This document shows, in pieces, positions 1 through 8,420 of a stretch of 64,000 nt of DNA. The translations under genes were made by a program, and so were the position numbers. Each line of letters opens with the position of its first letter. Position 1 is the stretch's first letter. The notes beneath the pieces are model-generated. The model had not been told where the DNA came from and did no database searches. It saw nothing but the letters and a program-made list of their open reading frames with translations. This DNA is from Neorhizobium tomejilense (lineage in GTDB: Bacteria; Pseudomonadota; Alphaproteobacteria; Rhizobiales; Rhizobiaceae): positions 62,001 through 126,000 of the forward strand of contig PVBG01000008.1 of assembly GCA_002968845.1 (NCBI GenBank), in the 5' to 3' direction.

Positions 1-27
1 GTTTTCAGGCGTGGTCGACACAGTCAT
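1..27 (-). CDS. Possible start of a leftward gene (partial)
   Basis: An ATG on the minus strand at 27-25 opens a frame reading MTVSTTPEN to the window edge. A GGAGAG Shine-Dalgarno-like sequence lies about 5 bases upstream of it. This would be the first nine codons of a gene transcribed divergently from the racemase-like gene at 126. Nine codons say nothing about function, and the call rests only on the start codon and ribosome-binding site. Confidence 0.35.
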
Positions 28-125
28 GCGGCTCTCCGGGCGGTTTCTGTGCCCGGAGTAAAGCCTTAAATTAGGGTTTTGACGAGTGCGAATCGCACCC
101 GGAAAATGAACGGAACGAGGGGAAC

Positions 126-932
126 ATGCGCATCTTCTGGCAGAGCTTCATCGATGCCACCGCAAGCGCCGCCTATATGACGCGGCTCACGGACTATCTG
201 AACAGCATTGCCGAACCGGGCACGACAGTCGACGTGTTCGGGATCAGCCCGCCGGACCGGCATTTCGGGCGGCTGGCGGAGTTCCGCTGCGCGGCGATCG
301 CCATCGACAACGGGCTGGAGGCCGCGAGCCGCGGATATGACGCCGTCGTCATCGGCCATTTTCAGGATCCCGGCCTCTATGAGCTCAAGTCGGCACTGAC
401 CATTCCGGTGATCGGCGCCGGCGAGGTCTGCATGCATTATGCGGCACGGCTCGGGCGGCGCATGGCGCTTGTCACCCTCGATGACGTATTCCAGGCCTGG
501 CATTACGAGCAGGCCGATCTCTACGGCCTCGGCGGCCGGGTGAAGCACGTCGCCGGCATGAACTGCGAACCTTCGGATTTCAGCGCGGCCTTTGCGGGCG
601 ACGACGAGGCACGGCGGCGGATGCTTGAAAACTTCACCGCCTGCGCCGAGCCGCTGGTGCGCGATGGCGCCGATGTCGTGGTGCCGGCAGGCGTGCTGCC
701 GGGCCTGCTGGTCGGTGGAGAATACGGGTTCAAAATCCTGCATGCGCCGGTCGTCAACACGGCGGCGGTGGCGCTGAAGAGCGCCGAGATGGATGTGCGG
801 CTGCAGAAGATCAGCGGGATCGAGGTGAGCCGCGGGCCGTTTTGCGCGCTCGCCAACGCGCATGCGATCGAGGATTTCCGGACTTTCGTCGCCAACGGCC
901 GTCAGGCGCCGCTGTTTCCGACCGGCACTTGA
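126..932 (+). CDS. Asp/Glu/hydantoin racemase-like protein
   Basis: A 268-residue protein resembling the aspartate/glutamate/hydantoin racemase superfamily. It has an early YDAVVIGHFQDPGL segment (about 71-84) and a PVIGAGEVCMH segment (about 94-104), as in hydantoin racemases. Family racemases use two cysteines. Here the first canonical position appears to be His78 (IGHF) and the second lies in VPAGV with no Cys; only Cys102 is nearby. The fold assignment is fair, but cofactor-free racemization is doubtful, and a maleate-isomerase-like or other lyase role is possible. The start follows GGAACGAGGGGAAC, a good ribosome-binding site. The stop lies 6 bases from the end of the convergent oxidoreductase gene. 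Confidence 0.75.
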   Translation: MRIFWQSFIDATASAAYMTRLTDYLNSIAEPGTTVDVFGISPPDRHFGRLAEFRCAAIAIDNGLEAASRGYDAVVIGHFQDPGLYELKSALTIPVIGAGEVCMHYAARLGRRMALVTLDDVFQAWHYEQADLYGLGGRVKHVAGMNCEPSDFSAAFAGDDEARRRMLENFTACAEPLVRDGADVVVPAGVLPGLLVGGEYGFKILHAPVVNTAAVALKSAEMDVRLQKISGIEVSRGPFCALANAHAIEDFRTFVANGRQAPLFPTGT

Positions 933-938
933 GAAACG

Positions 939-1865
939 TTACATCGTCAGCATCAGGCGCCCGCGCGAGATGGCGCCCTTTTCCATCAGACGATGGGCTT
1001 CGGCTGCCTCCGACAAGGGCATGGTGCGGGCCACCTGGGGCTTGAGGAGGCCGGCGCCCGCGAGGCCCATCATCGCTTCAAGCGCCGACTTGTCGTCGGT
1101 GATCATTGCGCGGGTTACCTTCACGCCGAATTCCTCGCCGCGGTCCCTGATCGGGTCGGCGACCAGCCAGACCATGTGGCCGCCCTTTTTCAGCACCTTG
1201 TAGGACTTGTCGTGGACTTCGCCGCCCATCAATTCGAAGACGATGTCCTGATCGGTGAGGAGCTCGGAAAAGTCCTCCTCGTCATAGGCGACGACGCGGT
1301 CGGCGCCGAGGCCGAGGACATAATCGCGGTTGGTCGAGCGGCAGGTGGCGGTGACATGGGCGCCGAGATGGTGGCAGAGTTGGACCAGCAATCCGCCGAC
1401 CGCACCGGACCCGGAATGCACGAGAACCTTGTCGCCGGATTTGACTTCGGCAGTCCGTACCGCGATCCAGGTGCTCAAGCCGGCATTGGTCAGCGCCACC
1501 GCATCGACGGTCGAGAGGCTGTCCGGAATTTTGACAGCATGCTTTTCATCGACGGGGATCATTTCCGCATACCCGCCCTGGGCGAAAACGCCGGCCATGA
1601 TAGCGGCCCGGTCTCCCACCTTGAATTCCATGATGCCGTCGCCGACGGAAACCACCGTGCCGCCGCCGTCGCGGCCGGGCACGCTCGGCATCGGCAAGGT
1701 GAAATGGCTTTGCAGATGTCCGGCGCGGAGCTTCCAGTCGAAAGGCGTGACGCTGGCGGCCTCAAGCTTCACCAGGATCTGGCCCGGTCCGGCGACCGGG
1801 TCGGGCAGATCAACATAGTGCATCACATCGGCCGGGCCGTGTTCGCTGTACTGGATGGCTTTCAC
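939..1865 (-). CDS. Zinc-independent quinone oxidoreductase-like MDR protein
   Basis: A 308-residue medium-chain dehydrogenase/reductase of the NADPH:quinone oxidoreductase type. The N-terminal GroES-like domain starts MKAIQYSEHGPADVM and carries the VPGRDGGGTVVSVG segment (about 62-75). The Rossmann domain has the SGSGAVGGLLVQL nucleotide-binding loop near residue 153. The structural and catalytic zinc ligands of alcohol dehydrogenases are absent, as is normal for this subfamily. The likely reaction is NADPH-dependent reduction of a quinone or enone; the substrate cannot be told. It lies downstream of, and in the same direction as, the HpaI-type aldolase gene with 27 bases between them, so the two probably form one minus-strand operon. 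Confidence 0.85.
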   Translation of the reverse strand: MKAIQYSEHGPADVMHYVDLPDPVAGPGQILVKLEAASVTPFDWKLRAGHLQSHFTLPMPSVPGRDGGGTVVSVGDGIMEFKVGDRAAIMAGVFAQGGYAEMIPVDEKHAVKIPDSLSTVDAVALTNAGLSTWIAVRTAEVKSGDKVLVHSGSGAVGGLLVQLCHHLGAHVTATCRSTNRDYVLGLGADRVVAYDEEDFSELLTDQDIVFELMGGEVHDKSYKVLKKGGHMVWLVADPIRDRGEEFGVKVTRAMITDDKSALEAMMGLAGAGLLKPQVARTMPLSEAAEAHRLMEKGAISRGRLMLTM

Positions 1866-1892
1866 GTCGTCACTCCTGGAAAATCGATGCAG

Positions 1893-2648
1893 CTATGCGG
1901 AGCGTGCTGCGGCGACGTCGGCTGCGATACCGGCCCCGAGAAACCTCGTATCGCTTGAGAGCAGATAGAAGCTGATGCCGGCTTCCGACCATTTTCCGAC
2001 GTCATCGGCGGAGGGGCGGAAGATGCCAACGGCCTTGCCCGCCTTGCGGGCAACGTTGGTGATCTTGAGAATGGCCGCATCCAGCTTCTCGGCTCCATCC
2101 GGCCCTATCGCGCCGATCGAGACGGAGAGGTCACCGGGGCCGATGAAGACCACGTCGACGCCCTCGACGGCGACGATTTCCTCGGCATTGGCGAGCCCTT
2201 CGGCGGTCTCGATCTGGATTGCCAAGACGAGGCTTTCGTTCGCCGATTTCAGATAGTCGGGAATGCGGTAGCCGTAGCCCGCGGCACGTCCCGGACCGAC
2301 GCCGCGTTCGCCGATCGGCGGATAGCGGGTCGCCAGAACGGCGGCCTTGGCCTGGGCGGCGGTCGAGACCCGCGGCACCAGCACGCCGGCAGCTCCGGCG
2401 TCGAGCACGCTGGCTATCGATTCCGGGGCGTGGCCCGGAACGCGCACCATGGCGGGCACGCGATGGACATCCGAGGCACGGACAAGGTTTTCGATCAGCT
2501 CACGGCCGATCTGAGCGTGCTCGGCGTCGATGCAGATGAAGTCGAGGCCGCTCGCAGCAGTCACCTCGATTGCGACTGGATGCGGGATCGCCGCAAATGT
2601 GCCGATGATGCGCTCATGGCCAATACATTTCCTGCGGAAGTCGCTCAT
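1893..2648 (-). CDS. HpcH/HpaI family aldolase
   Basis: A class II, metal-dependent aldolase of the HpaI (4-hydroxy-2-oxoheptanedioate aldolase) / GarL family, about 251 residues. It shows the family features: an early IDAEHAQIGRELIENLVRA stretch, the PRVSTAAQAKAAV segment, the YPPIGERGVGPGRA loop, and VFIGPGDLSVS near the C-terminus. Such enzymes cleave 2-keto-4-hydroxy acids to pyruvate and an aldehyde. I take the ATG at 2648 (MSDFRRK) behind AAGG; an in-frame TTG at 2675 is less likely. The gene diverges from the GntR regulator at 2843. Two GTATAC palindromes lie between them. Confidence 0.88.
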   Translation of the reverse strand: MSDFRRKCIGHERIIGTFAAIPHPVAIEVTAASGLDFICIDAEHAQIGRELIENLVRASDVHRVPAMVRVPGHAPESIASVLDAGAAGVLVPRVSTAAQAKAAVLATRYPPIGERGVGPGRAAGYGYRIPDYLKSANESLVLAIQIETAEGLANAEEIVAVEGVDVVFIGPGDLSVSIGAIGPDGAEKLDAAILKITNVARKAGKAVGIFRPSADDVGKWSEAGISFYLLSSDTRFLGAGIAADVAAARSA

Positions 2649-2740
2649 CGGGATGCCTTGTGAAATCTGCTGCAACGGCTTTTGAACTGCGCCAAATTAA
2701 AATTTAAGCCTAAAATTCCTGAGGCCGCAAGTGAATTAAA

Positions 2741-2823
2741 CTGTATACTGAAAATGATATGATTTAAGGCGATGAGGCGCAATATAAGAAAACTCGCTTG
2801 ATATTAGACAAAATCAGTATACG
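2741..2823. promoter_or_regulatory. Paired GTATAC operators between aldolase and GntR genes
   Basis: Two imperfect palindromes lie in the AT-rich divergent promoter region. ACTGTATACTGA (core 2743-2748) and TCAGTATACGGT (core 2817-2822) match in inverted orientation at 11 of 12 positions. Their centres are 74 bp apart, about seven helical turns, which suits looping or two dimers. FadR-subfamily GntR proteins commonly bind TGTATACA-like sites, so the adjacent regulator is the obvious candidate. That last step is inference. Confidence 0.6.
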
Positions 2824-2842
2824 GTTTCTGTAGGAGATCTCG

Positions 2843-3550
2843 ATGTTGAAGCCGAGCGACAATCTGGTGGATGCGATCTATGCCGATCTGCGGCTAAAGC
2901 TGCAGCGGAGTGCCGTTTCGCCGACTGATCGCCTGGTGGATACCGAAATCGCCAACGCCCACGGCATTTCCCGCATGCCGGCGCGCGAGGCGCTGCTTCG
3001 GCTGGTTTCCGAAGGTTATCTGGTCGGCACCACGCGCGGTTTTGCGGTTCGGGAATTATCGCTGGACGACATTTCCGGGCTTTTCGAGGTGCGCCGTCAG
3101 CTTGAGCCGCGCGCCGCGGCCTGTGCCGCCCGCGACATGACGCCGGAGATCGAGGCGGAGATCACGGCGGCAATGAACCGGGTGGAGCTGTCGCTGAGCC
3201 AAAGCGATATTCCAGCCTTGCTGGCGGCCAATGTCGATTTCCGCAATGCGTGGCTGAAGGCGGTCAACAATCCGCATATGGCGGCGACGATTTCCCGCTT
3301 CATCGATTATTTCCAGTCGGTGCGGCTCGGCACGTTCGCCGACCCGGCTACGGCTGGCCTCTATATCGATGGCCTTTCCCGCATTCATGCGGCCTTCCTC
3401 GCGCACGATCCGCTGATGGTTCAGGACCGCATGACGCTTTTCATGTTCGCGGCGGAGGAGGCCTACCTCTCCGTCCGGCGGCGCCAGTTGCAGGAGGCGG
3501 CGACCGCGCGTCCCGCCCGCAGAAGAATACAAAAGAGAGGAACAGCATGA
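2843..3550 (+). CDS. GntR-family regulator (FCD type)
   Basis: A 235-residue GntR/FadR-subfamily transcription factor. The winged HTH covers about residues 10-70 (DTEIANAHGISRMPAREALL is the recognition region). An all-helical FCD ligand-binding domain follows (about 75-205), with the usual FEVRRQLEP start. The C-terminal tail is rich in Arg. The stop overlaps the start of the flavin monooxygenase gene by 4 bases (ATGA), so the regulator heads that operon. It probably also controls the divergent aldolase gene through the two GTATAC palindromes upstream. The effector is unknown, perhaps a substrate of the monooxygenase. Confidence 0.9.
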   Translation: MLKPSDNLVDAIYADLRLKLQRSAVSPTDRLVDTEIANAHGISRMPAREALLRLVSEGYLVGTTRGFAVRELSLDDISGLFEVRRQLEPRAAACAARDMTPEIEAEITAAMNRVELSLSQSDIPALLAANVDFRNAWLKAVNNPHMAATISRFIDYFQSVRLGTFADPATAGLYIDGLSRIHAAFLAHDPLMVQDRMTLFMFAAEEAYLSVRRRQLQEAATARPARRRIQKRGTA

Positions 3551-4641
3551 TCAAGCCGCATCCGCTGAAAGGCCCAAGCAGACTGAAACTCGGCGTCTTT
3601 TCGCCGAATGCGGACGGTGCGCTTGCGATCACCGACGTGCCGGAACGCTGGCAGGCCCGATGGGAAGACAATCTCAATGCCGTGCAGATCGCCGATCGCG
3701 GCGGGCTCGATTTTTTCCTGCCGATCGCCCGCTGGAAAGGTTTCGGCGGCAAGAACCGGGTGCGCGAATGGTCGTTCGAGACATTCACCTGGGCGGCCGG
3801 GCTTGCTTCCGTCACGGAGCGGATCGGGCTGTTCATGACCGTGCACGTACCGCTCCTACACCCCCTGTATGCGGCAAAGGCGCTGGCCACCGTCGATCAC
3901 ATCAGCAACGGCCGGGCGGGCCTCAATATCGTCTGCGGCTGGAACCCCAAGGAATTCGGCATGTTCGGAGTGCCGCTGGTCGAGAAGGGTTATGACCAGG
4001 CCGACGAATGGCTGGAGATCATGGAGCGGGCCTACACGTCGGATGCGCCATTCGACTATGACGGCACCTATTACAAGCTCAAGGACGTTGTGAGCCGGCC
4101 CGCCAGCCTGCAGTCGCCGCGGCCGGTCACCATGAACGCTGCCTTCGGCGGGCCGGGCCGGGATTTCGCGGCCAAGAACTGCGAATACCTGTTCACCACC
4201 TTCACCGAGATCTCGGAGGCCGGAAAACACGTGGAGGATATCAGGAGCCGCGCTGAGAAGCTCGGACGCGACGTCGGCGCCTATACGGTCTGCCACGTCG
4301 TCTGCCGCGAGAGCCAGCAGGAGGCCGAGGATTATTACGAACGGTATGCGGTGACGATGGCCGATCACGCAGCGGTCGATGCGCATATGGCCGGCAAGAA
4401 GGAATTCACCCAGTCGCACGACAAAAGTGCTTACGATCTTTATCGAAAGCGGTTTGCAGGCGGCGCCGGCGGCTATCCGCTGATCGGCACACCGGAAAAG
4501 ATCGTCGAAGACATGATCGCGATCGCCGAACAGGGGTATTCCGGCATTGCCATGTCTTTCGTAAACTACACCTATGAGCTGCCTTTCTTCTGCGATCGCG
4601 TCATGCCTTTGTTGAGAAAAGCGGGGCTGAGGGTCGAATGA
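3547..4641 (+). CDS. RutA-like flavin-dependent monooxygenase (LLM family)
   Basis: A 364-residue luciferase-like monooxygenase, the length of pyrimidine monooxygenase RutA (about 363). A RutA-like core is visible: GFGGKNRVREWSFETFTWAAG (about 63-83), then DHISNGRAGLNIVCGWNPKE (about 118-137). It would use reduced FMN supplied by the reductase encoded next to it. The start at 3547 overlaps the GntR stop and follows AGAGAGG. Its stop overlaps the reductase start (ATGA), so three genes are translationally coupled. No other rut genes lie nearby, so the substrate is probably not uracil; an N-heterocycle, amide or sulfonate is possible. Confidence 0.88.
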   Translation: MIKPHPLKGPSRLKLGVFSPNADGALAITDVPERWQARWEDNLNAVQIADRGGLDFFLPIARWKGFGGKNRVREWSFETFTWAAGLASVTERIGLFMTVHVPLLHPLYAAKALATVDHISNGRAGLNIVCGWNPKEFGMFGVPLVEKGYDQADEWLEIMERAYTSDAPFDYDGTYYKLKDVVSRPASLQSPRPVTMNAAFGGPGRDFAAKNCEYLFTTFTEISEAGKHVEDIRSRAEKLGRDVGAYTVCHVVCRESQQEAEDYYERYAVTMADHAAVDAHMAGKKEFTQSHDKSAYDLYRKRFAGGAGGYPLIGTPEKIVEDMIAIAEQGYSGIAMSFVNYTYELPFFCDRVMPLLRKAGLRVE

Positions 4642-5147
4642 CGATAAATATTCAAAGCGACGAAGTGGACGCGACGCGGCTCGCCTTCCGGGAAGGCATG
4701 GCGCAGCTGGCGGCGGCGGTGAACATCGTCACGACAGACGGGCCGGGCGGTCTTGCGGGCTTCACGGCGTCGGCCGTCTGCAGCGTGACGGACCGGCCGC
4801 CGACGCTGCTCGTCTGCCTCAACCGGTCAAGTTCGGTCGCCGGCATGTTCGAGAAAAACCGCGTGCTCTGCGTCAATACGCTGGCTGCAGGCCACGAACC
4901 GATGTCGAGGCTATTCGGCGGTTCGACGCAGCAGGATGACCGGTTTGCGGTTGGCGATTGGGTGCTCGCCGCGACGGGATCGCCGCGGCTGACCAATGCG
5001 GTCGTGTCGTTTGATTGCGAAGTGGAAAATGTAGTCGAGAGCGGCACGCATCACGTGCTGTTCTGCCGGGTCGTCGGGATAGCCCATGGACCGGAGGACG
5101 AAGAAGCGCTCGTCTATTTCCGGCGCCGCTATCACCACCTCAAGTGA
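4638..5147 (+). CDS. Flavin reductase (HpaC/RutF-like)
   Basis: A 169-residue NAD(P)H:flavin oxidoreductase of the flavin_reductase-like domain family. Characteristic segments are the VNIVTTDGPGGLAGFTASAVCSV start (about 23-45), PPTLLVCLNRSSS (about 49-61) and the C-terminal HHVLFCRVVGIAHG. It would supply free reduced flavin to the upstream LLM monooxygenase, with which it overlaps by 4 bases. This is the typical arrangement of two-component monooxygenases. It is the last gene of the GntR-monooxygenase-reductase operon and is followed by a strong hairpin. Confidence 0.9.
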   Translation: MTINIQSDEVDATRLAFREGMAQLAAAVNIVTTDGPGGLAGFTASAVCSVTDRPPTLLVCLNRSSSVAGMFEKNRVLCVNTLAAGHEPMSRLFGGSTQQDDRFAVGDWVLAATGSPRLTNAVVSFDCEVENVVESGTHHVLFCRVVGIAHGPEDEEALVYFRRRYHHLK

Positions 5148-5155
5148 GATGAATA

Positions 5156-5182
5156 CCTCCGCGGGATCGGCTCCCGCGGAGG
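5156..5182. terminator. Bidirectional terminator hairpin
   Basis: CCTCCGCGGGA and TCCCGCGGAGG form a perfect 11-bp stem with a TCGGC loop. The hairpin sits in the 43-base gap between the convergent flavin reductase and aminotransferase genes. A short T-containing tail follows on the plus side. Confidence 0.8.
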
Positions 5183-5190
5183 GCTTTGCA

Positions 5191-6468
5191 TCACTTGGCC
5201 TTGGCGATGATCTCGCCGAGCACCGTGTCGAAGCGGTCGATCTCTTCCACCTTGTTGTAGTGGACCATGGACACGCGCATGCAGCCTGTCTCCATGGTCA
5301 GGCCGAGACGCTTCATCAGCCGCGGCGCGAACATGTGGCCGTCGCGGCTGCCGATGCTGTTCTTGCCGAGCTCGGTCGAGAGAAATTGCGGCGTCAGGCC
5401 CGGAATGTTGAAGCAGATCGTCGGAACCCGCTTTTCCACCTGGGCTTCGTCGGAGACGCCGTAGATCGTCGCGCCGTGCTTCTTCAAGACCGACAGCATC
5501 TTCTTCGACAGCGTCTGCTCGTAGGCGCGGACGGCGCCCATGGCAGCGGCAAGCGCATCGCGGCGCGAATGTTCGCCGTCGGGAAGGAACCTGCGGCCGA
5601 GGTCTTCGAGATAGAGCACGGCAGCGTTCATGCCGGCGACGTTTTCGTAAGTGAAAGTGCCGACCTCGATCTTGTAGGGCGGCACGTCCGGAATGAAGTC
5701 TTCCTTGAAAGTGGGCAGCTTGACCAGCGCGTCATAACGGCCCCAGAGGAAGCCCATATGCGGCGAGAAATTCTTGTAGCCGGAGCAGACGAGATAGTCG
5801 CAATCCCAGGCCTGGACGTCGATCAGCGCGTGCGGACCGTAATGCACGCAGTCGAGGAAGACCTCGGCGCCGGCGGCATGCGCCAGCTTGCCGACGGTTG
5901 CCACGTCGACGATCGTGCCGATCGAATGGGCGGTCACCGTACAGGCGACCAGGCGGGTCTTGTCGTTCAGGAGCGGCTTCAGGTCGTCGGTATGCAGCAT
6001 GCCGTCTTCGCGCATCTTCCACCAGACGATCTTGGCGCCATCGGCCTCCAGCGCCATCCAGGTGGCGATGTCGGCGTCATGGTCCATGTCGGTGACGATG
6101 ATCTCGTTGCGCTCCTGCAGCATCTTGGCGATGCCGAGGCTGACGAGGCGGATGAATGAGGTGGCGTTGAGGCCGAAGGAGATTTCCTCCGGACGGTAGG
6201 CATTGACCAGCAGGCCGACCGAGACGCGGGCTTCGGCAATGGTGCGGTCGACGCCCTGGCTGTGGAGATATGGCGCCATGCGCTGCACGTTGCAGTCTAC
6301 GAGATGGGCCGCGACCGCATCGACGACGGCCTGGGGCACCTGGGCACCGCCGGCATTTTCGAAGAAGATGAAGTCCTTGTATTTCTGGAGGGCCGGAAAT
6401 TTCAGCCTCAGCTCATCGACCGGAAAAGCCTTGGCGAGGTTGTCGCCTGCCGTGACATGCGTGTTCAT
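5191..6468 (-). CDS. Class V aminotransferase / cysteine desulfurase-like PLP enzyme
   Basis: A 425-residue fold-type I PLP enzyme of aminotransferase class V. The expected landmarks are [11 protein letters not shown] (about 35-45), the PLP-stacking and Asp region [10 protein letters not shown] with Asp206, and the Schiff-base Lys232 in [16 protein letters not shown]. Relatives include selenocysteine lyase/desulfurase-type and isopenicillin-N-epimerase-type enzymes, so the reaction is open. The ATG at 6468 follows GGGAGAA; longer upstream starts lack this. It diverges from a GntR gene at 6719 across a region with repeated GCATTTGATCAA motifs. It is likely a single-gene unit controlled by that regulator. 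Confidence 0.85.
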   Translation of the reverse strand: MNTHVTAGDNLAKAFPVDELRLKFPALQKYKDFIFFENAGGAQVPQAVVDAVAAHLVDCNVQRMAPYLHSQGVDRTIAEARVSVGLLVNAYRPEEISFGLNATSFIRLVSLGIAKMLQERNEIIVTDMDHDADIATWMALEADGAKIVWWKMREDGMLHTDDLKPLLNDKTRLVACTVTAHSIGTIVDVATVGKLAHAAGAEVFLDCVHYGPHALIDVQAWDCDYLVCSGYKNFSPHMGFLWGRYDALVKLPTFKEDFIPDVPPYKIEVGTFTYENVAGMNAAVLYLEDLGRRFLPDGEHSRRDALAAAMGAVRAYEQTLSKKMLSVLKKHGATIYGVSDEAQVEKRVPTICFNIPGLTPQFLSTELGKNSIGSRDGHMFAPRLMKRLGLTMETGCMRVSMVHYNKVEEIDRFDTVLGEIIAKAK

Positions 6469-6560
6469 GGATTTCTCCCAGGTGTCGTATTTATCAATGA
6501 AGAGGGGATGCAGGTGACAACGAACTTCCCCGTGTCTATGTTGGGCCTGTTGCCGAATGA

Positions 6561-6611
6561 GCATTTGATCAAACTTTCAAATGTTCTATTGTGCCATTGG
6601 CATTTGATCAA
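6561..6611. promoter_or_regulatory. Repeated GCATTTGATCAA operator candidates
   Basis: The 12-mer GCATTTGATCAA occurs twice, at 6561-6572 and 6600-6611, exactly 39 bp apart. Both copies contain the TTGATCAA palindrome. The first also forms an inverted repeat, CATTTGA (6562-6568) with TCAAATG (6577-6583). They lie between the divergent aminotransferase and GntR genes, and I infer that the GntR protein binds them. Confidence 0.6.
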
Positions 6612-6718
6612 GGGGAATCGCGTCGGGAACAGCAGAGGGTCCGACGCCCAAGAGACTTGAAGAGCGTGGCCCGTTATGCGAGGCCTGGTTGTGATTTGAA
6701 TGGGATCAGAGGGCAAGG

Positions 6719-7411
6719 ATGGCGGATAGCGGGCTTTTGAAGGTCACGTCGCGCGTGACCGTTCAGGATACGGTCTACGAACAGCTGCGCCGGGCGCTGA
6801 TGTGGGGTTCCTTCGCGCCGTCGCAGGCGATCACCATTTCGTCGCTGGCAACCGAGTTCGGGACCAGCCACATGCCGGTGCGCGAGGCGCTCCGAAGGCT
6901 TGCGGCGGAAAACGGGCTGGAGATCGGCCATAACGGCTCGGCCCGGGTGCCGGCGGTTTCGCGCGAGCGGCTCGACGATCTCTGCCAGGCGCGCATCGCG
7001 CTCGAGGGACTGGCGACGGAACTCGCCGCCAAGCATATGAGCGACGAGGATATCGACCGTTCGGAAGTGCTTGCGCGCGAGCATGAGGAAACCGGCAAGG
7101 CTGGAGACGTCTACGGCATGCTGCGCAAGAACCAGGAATTCCATTTCGGCATTTACGAGGCTTCGCGTTCCGAGGTGCTGCCCCAGCATATCGAAATGCT
7201 CTGGCTGCGGTTCGGTCCCTATATGCGGATGCTGACCAATTACGTGGAAAAGGAATTCGACAAGGGCGTCGTACACCCGTTCTCGTCCTATCACTTCCGG
7301 ATCGTAGCGGCGCTTCGCGAGCGCAACGGCGCGCTGGCGCGGGAGATGATGGTGGGGGATATCCTTGCTACCCAGTCGCACCTGCGGGATATGTCTCCGG
7401 AACTGCGGTAA
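6719..7411 (+). CDS. GntR-family regulator (FCD type)
   Basis: A 230-residue FadR-subfamily regulator. The HTH spans about residues 12-75, with SSLATEFGTSHMPVREALRRL as the typical GntR recognition segment. The FCD domain begins near DLCQARIALEGLATELA and carries the His-containing helices (EFHFGIYEAS, SSYHFRIVAAL) that usually bind a metal or carboxylate ligand. The start at 6719 is preceded by GAGGGCAAGG. It is transcribed alone, ends at a hairpin shared with the convergent isomerase gene, and probably controls the divergent class V aminotransferase. Confidence 0.9.
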   Translation: MADSGLLKVTSRVTVQDTVYEQLRRALMWGSFAPSQAITISSLATEFGTSHMPVREALRRLAAENGLEIGHNGSARVPAVSRERLDDLCQARIALEGLATELAAKHMSDEDIDRSEVLAREHEETGKAGDVYGMLRKNQEFHFGIYEASRSEVLPQHIEMLWLRFGPYMRMLTNYVEKEFDKGVVHPFSSYHFRIVAALRERNGALAREMMVGDILATQSHLRDMSPELR

Positions 7412-7432
7412 CCCCGGCGCCGTGCGCCGGGG
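7412..7432. terminator. Bidirectional terminator hairpin
   Basis: CCCCGGCGC and GCGCCGGGG form a 9-bp stem with a 3-base loop directly after the GntR stop codon. It is shared with the convergent TIM-barrel gene. No long U tract follows, so efficiency is uncertain. Confidence 0.65.
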
Positions 7433-7453
7433 GTATAAGCTTCAAAGTCCGGC

Positions 7454-8272
7454 TTACTGGCCGAGGCCGAGCGAAGCGAGATACTCAACGGAAGCCGGAA
7501 TCTTCGACTTGTCCTTGATCTCGACGATCAGGCGCGGATTGCTGGTGAGATCGGCAAGTGCCTGGAAGACCGACGGCCAGAGGATATTGCCTTCGCCGAG
7601 CGCCCAGTGGCGGTCTGCGTAACCGTCGGCATCCTGCAGGTGGACGTGCTGCAGGCGGTTTCCGGCTGCCTTCACATAATAATCGACCGGCGGAGCGCCG
7701 GTGGAGCCATGCGCGTAATGGGCGTGGCCGGTATCGATCGAGACCGCGACGGCCGGCGAATTGAAGCTGTTGGCGAGTGCCACGCGGACGTGCTGGTCGA
7801 TATCCTCGATGTTTTCCAGAACGATCACGGCGCCGATATCCTCGGCCTGCTTGACGGCGTCACGCATCGTCAGATGCACGTGCTCGACGACGCGCTCCGG
7901 CTCGCCCTTGTTGTTGTCGAGGTTGTTGTAGGACCAGGTCGTATAGGGGCTGTGGGCAACCATCTGCGTCGCGCCGATTGCCGCGCAGACGTCGAGGCCT
8001 TGCTTGAGGCGCTTAGCGACGACGGCGCGGATATCCGGATCATTCGACGCGATTGTGAAGCCCCAGAACGGGCCGTGGATGCCGAGGCGGCCGTCAAAAC
8101 CGTCCAGCAGCTTCCTGGCGCGCTCGGCGAGCGGCGTCCAGTCGCCGTTCAAGACGTCGGCGGTGGTGAAATCCTGGAGTTCGAGATCGCGCTGTTTTTC
8201 GAAAAGCCAGTTGCGGTGAATTTCGAGCTCGCCAAGCGTCATGGCGGCGCCGATCACGGGAAGGGAGGACAT
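7454..8272 (-). CDS. Sugar phosphate isomerase/epimerase-like TIM barrel
   Basis: A protein of about 272 residues of the xylose-isomerase-like / AP-endonuclease-2 TIM-barrel family. Metal-binding type segments are visible: GIHGPFWGF, MVAHSPY, VIVLENIED (Glu ligand), VSIDTGHAHYAHG, LQHVHLQDADGY and a C-terminal LIVEIKDKSK. I choose the ATG at 8272 because GGAG lies 8 bases upstream; the in-frame ATG at 8284 has no such site. It diverges from the ABC transporter operon at 8675 and may handle a sugar or polyol imported by it, but nothing fixes the substrate. Confidence 0.8.
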   Translation of the reverse strand: MSSLPVIGAAMTLGELEIHRNWLFEKQRDLELQDFTTADVLNGDWTPLAERARKLLDGFDGRLGIHGPFWGFTIASNDPDIRAVVAKRLKQGLDVCAAIGATQMVAHSPYTTWSYNNLDNNKGEPERVVEHVHLTMRDAVKQAEDIGAVIVLENIEDIDQHVRVALANSFNSPAVAVSIDTGHAHYAHGSTGAPPVDYYVKAAGNRLQHVHLQDADGYADRHWALGEGNILWPSVFQALADLTSNPRLIVEIKDKSKIPASVEYLASLGLGQ

Positions 8273-8387
8273 GGAAAACTCCATCGAACAAAGAAAATGT
8301 GGGGAGGGGAATGCGCCGGAAGAAACTCCACGCAGAGGGTTCGATGCCAGAATTTTGTGTCGGCAATATTACATTTGTAACGCGAGA

Positions 8388-8420
8388 CGATGAAATTTGC
8401 ATTCGTGTTCAATTTCATCG
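8388..8420. promoter_or_regulatory. Perfect 10-bp inverted repeat in divergent promoter region
   Basis: CGATGAAATT (8388-8397) and AATTTCATCG (8411-8420) are exact inverted copies separated by 13 bases. They lie in the 402-base gap between the divergent TIM-barrel and ABC binding-protein genes. Dimer-operator geometry is plausible. The rest of the gap holds a small CCCCTG-CAGGGG hairpin at 8469-8485 and no convincing open frame. Confidence 0.55.

Noticed and set aside
3547..5147. A true rut (uracil degradation) operon
   Set aside because: Only RutA-like and RutF-like proteins are present; rutB, rutC, rutD, rutE and rutG are absent around them.
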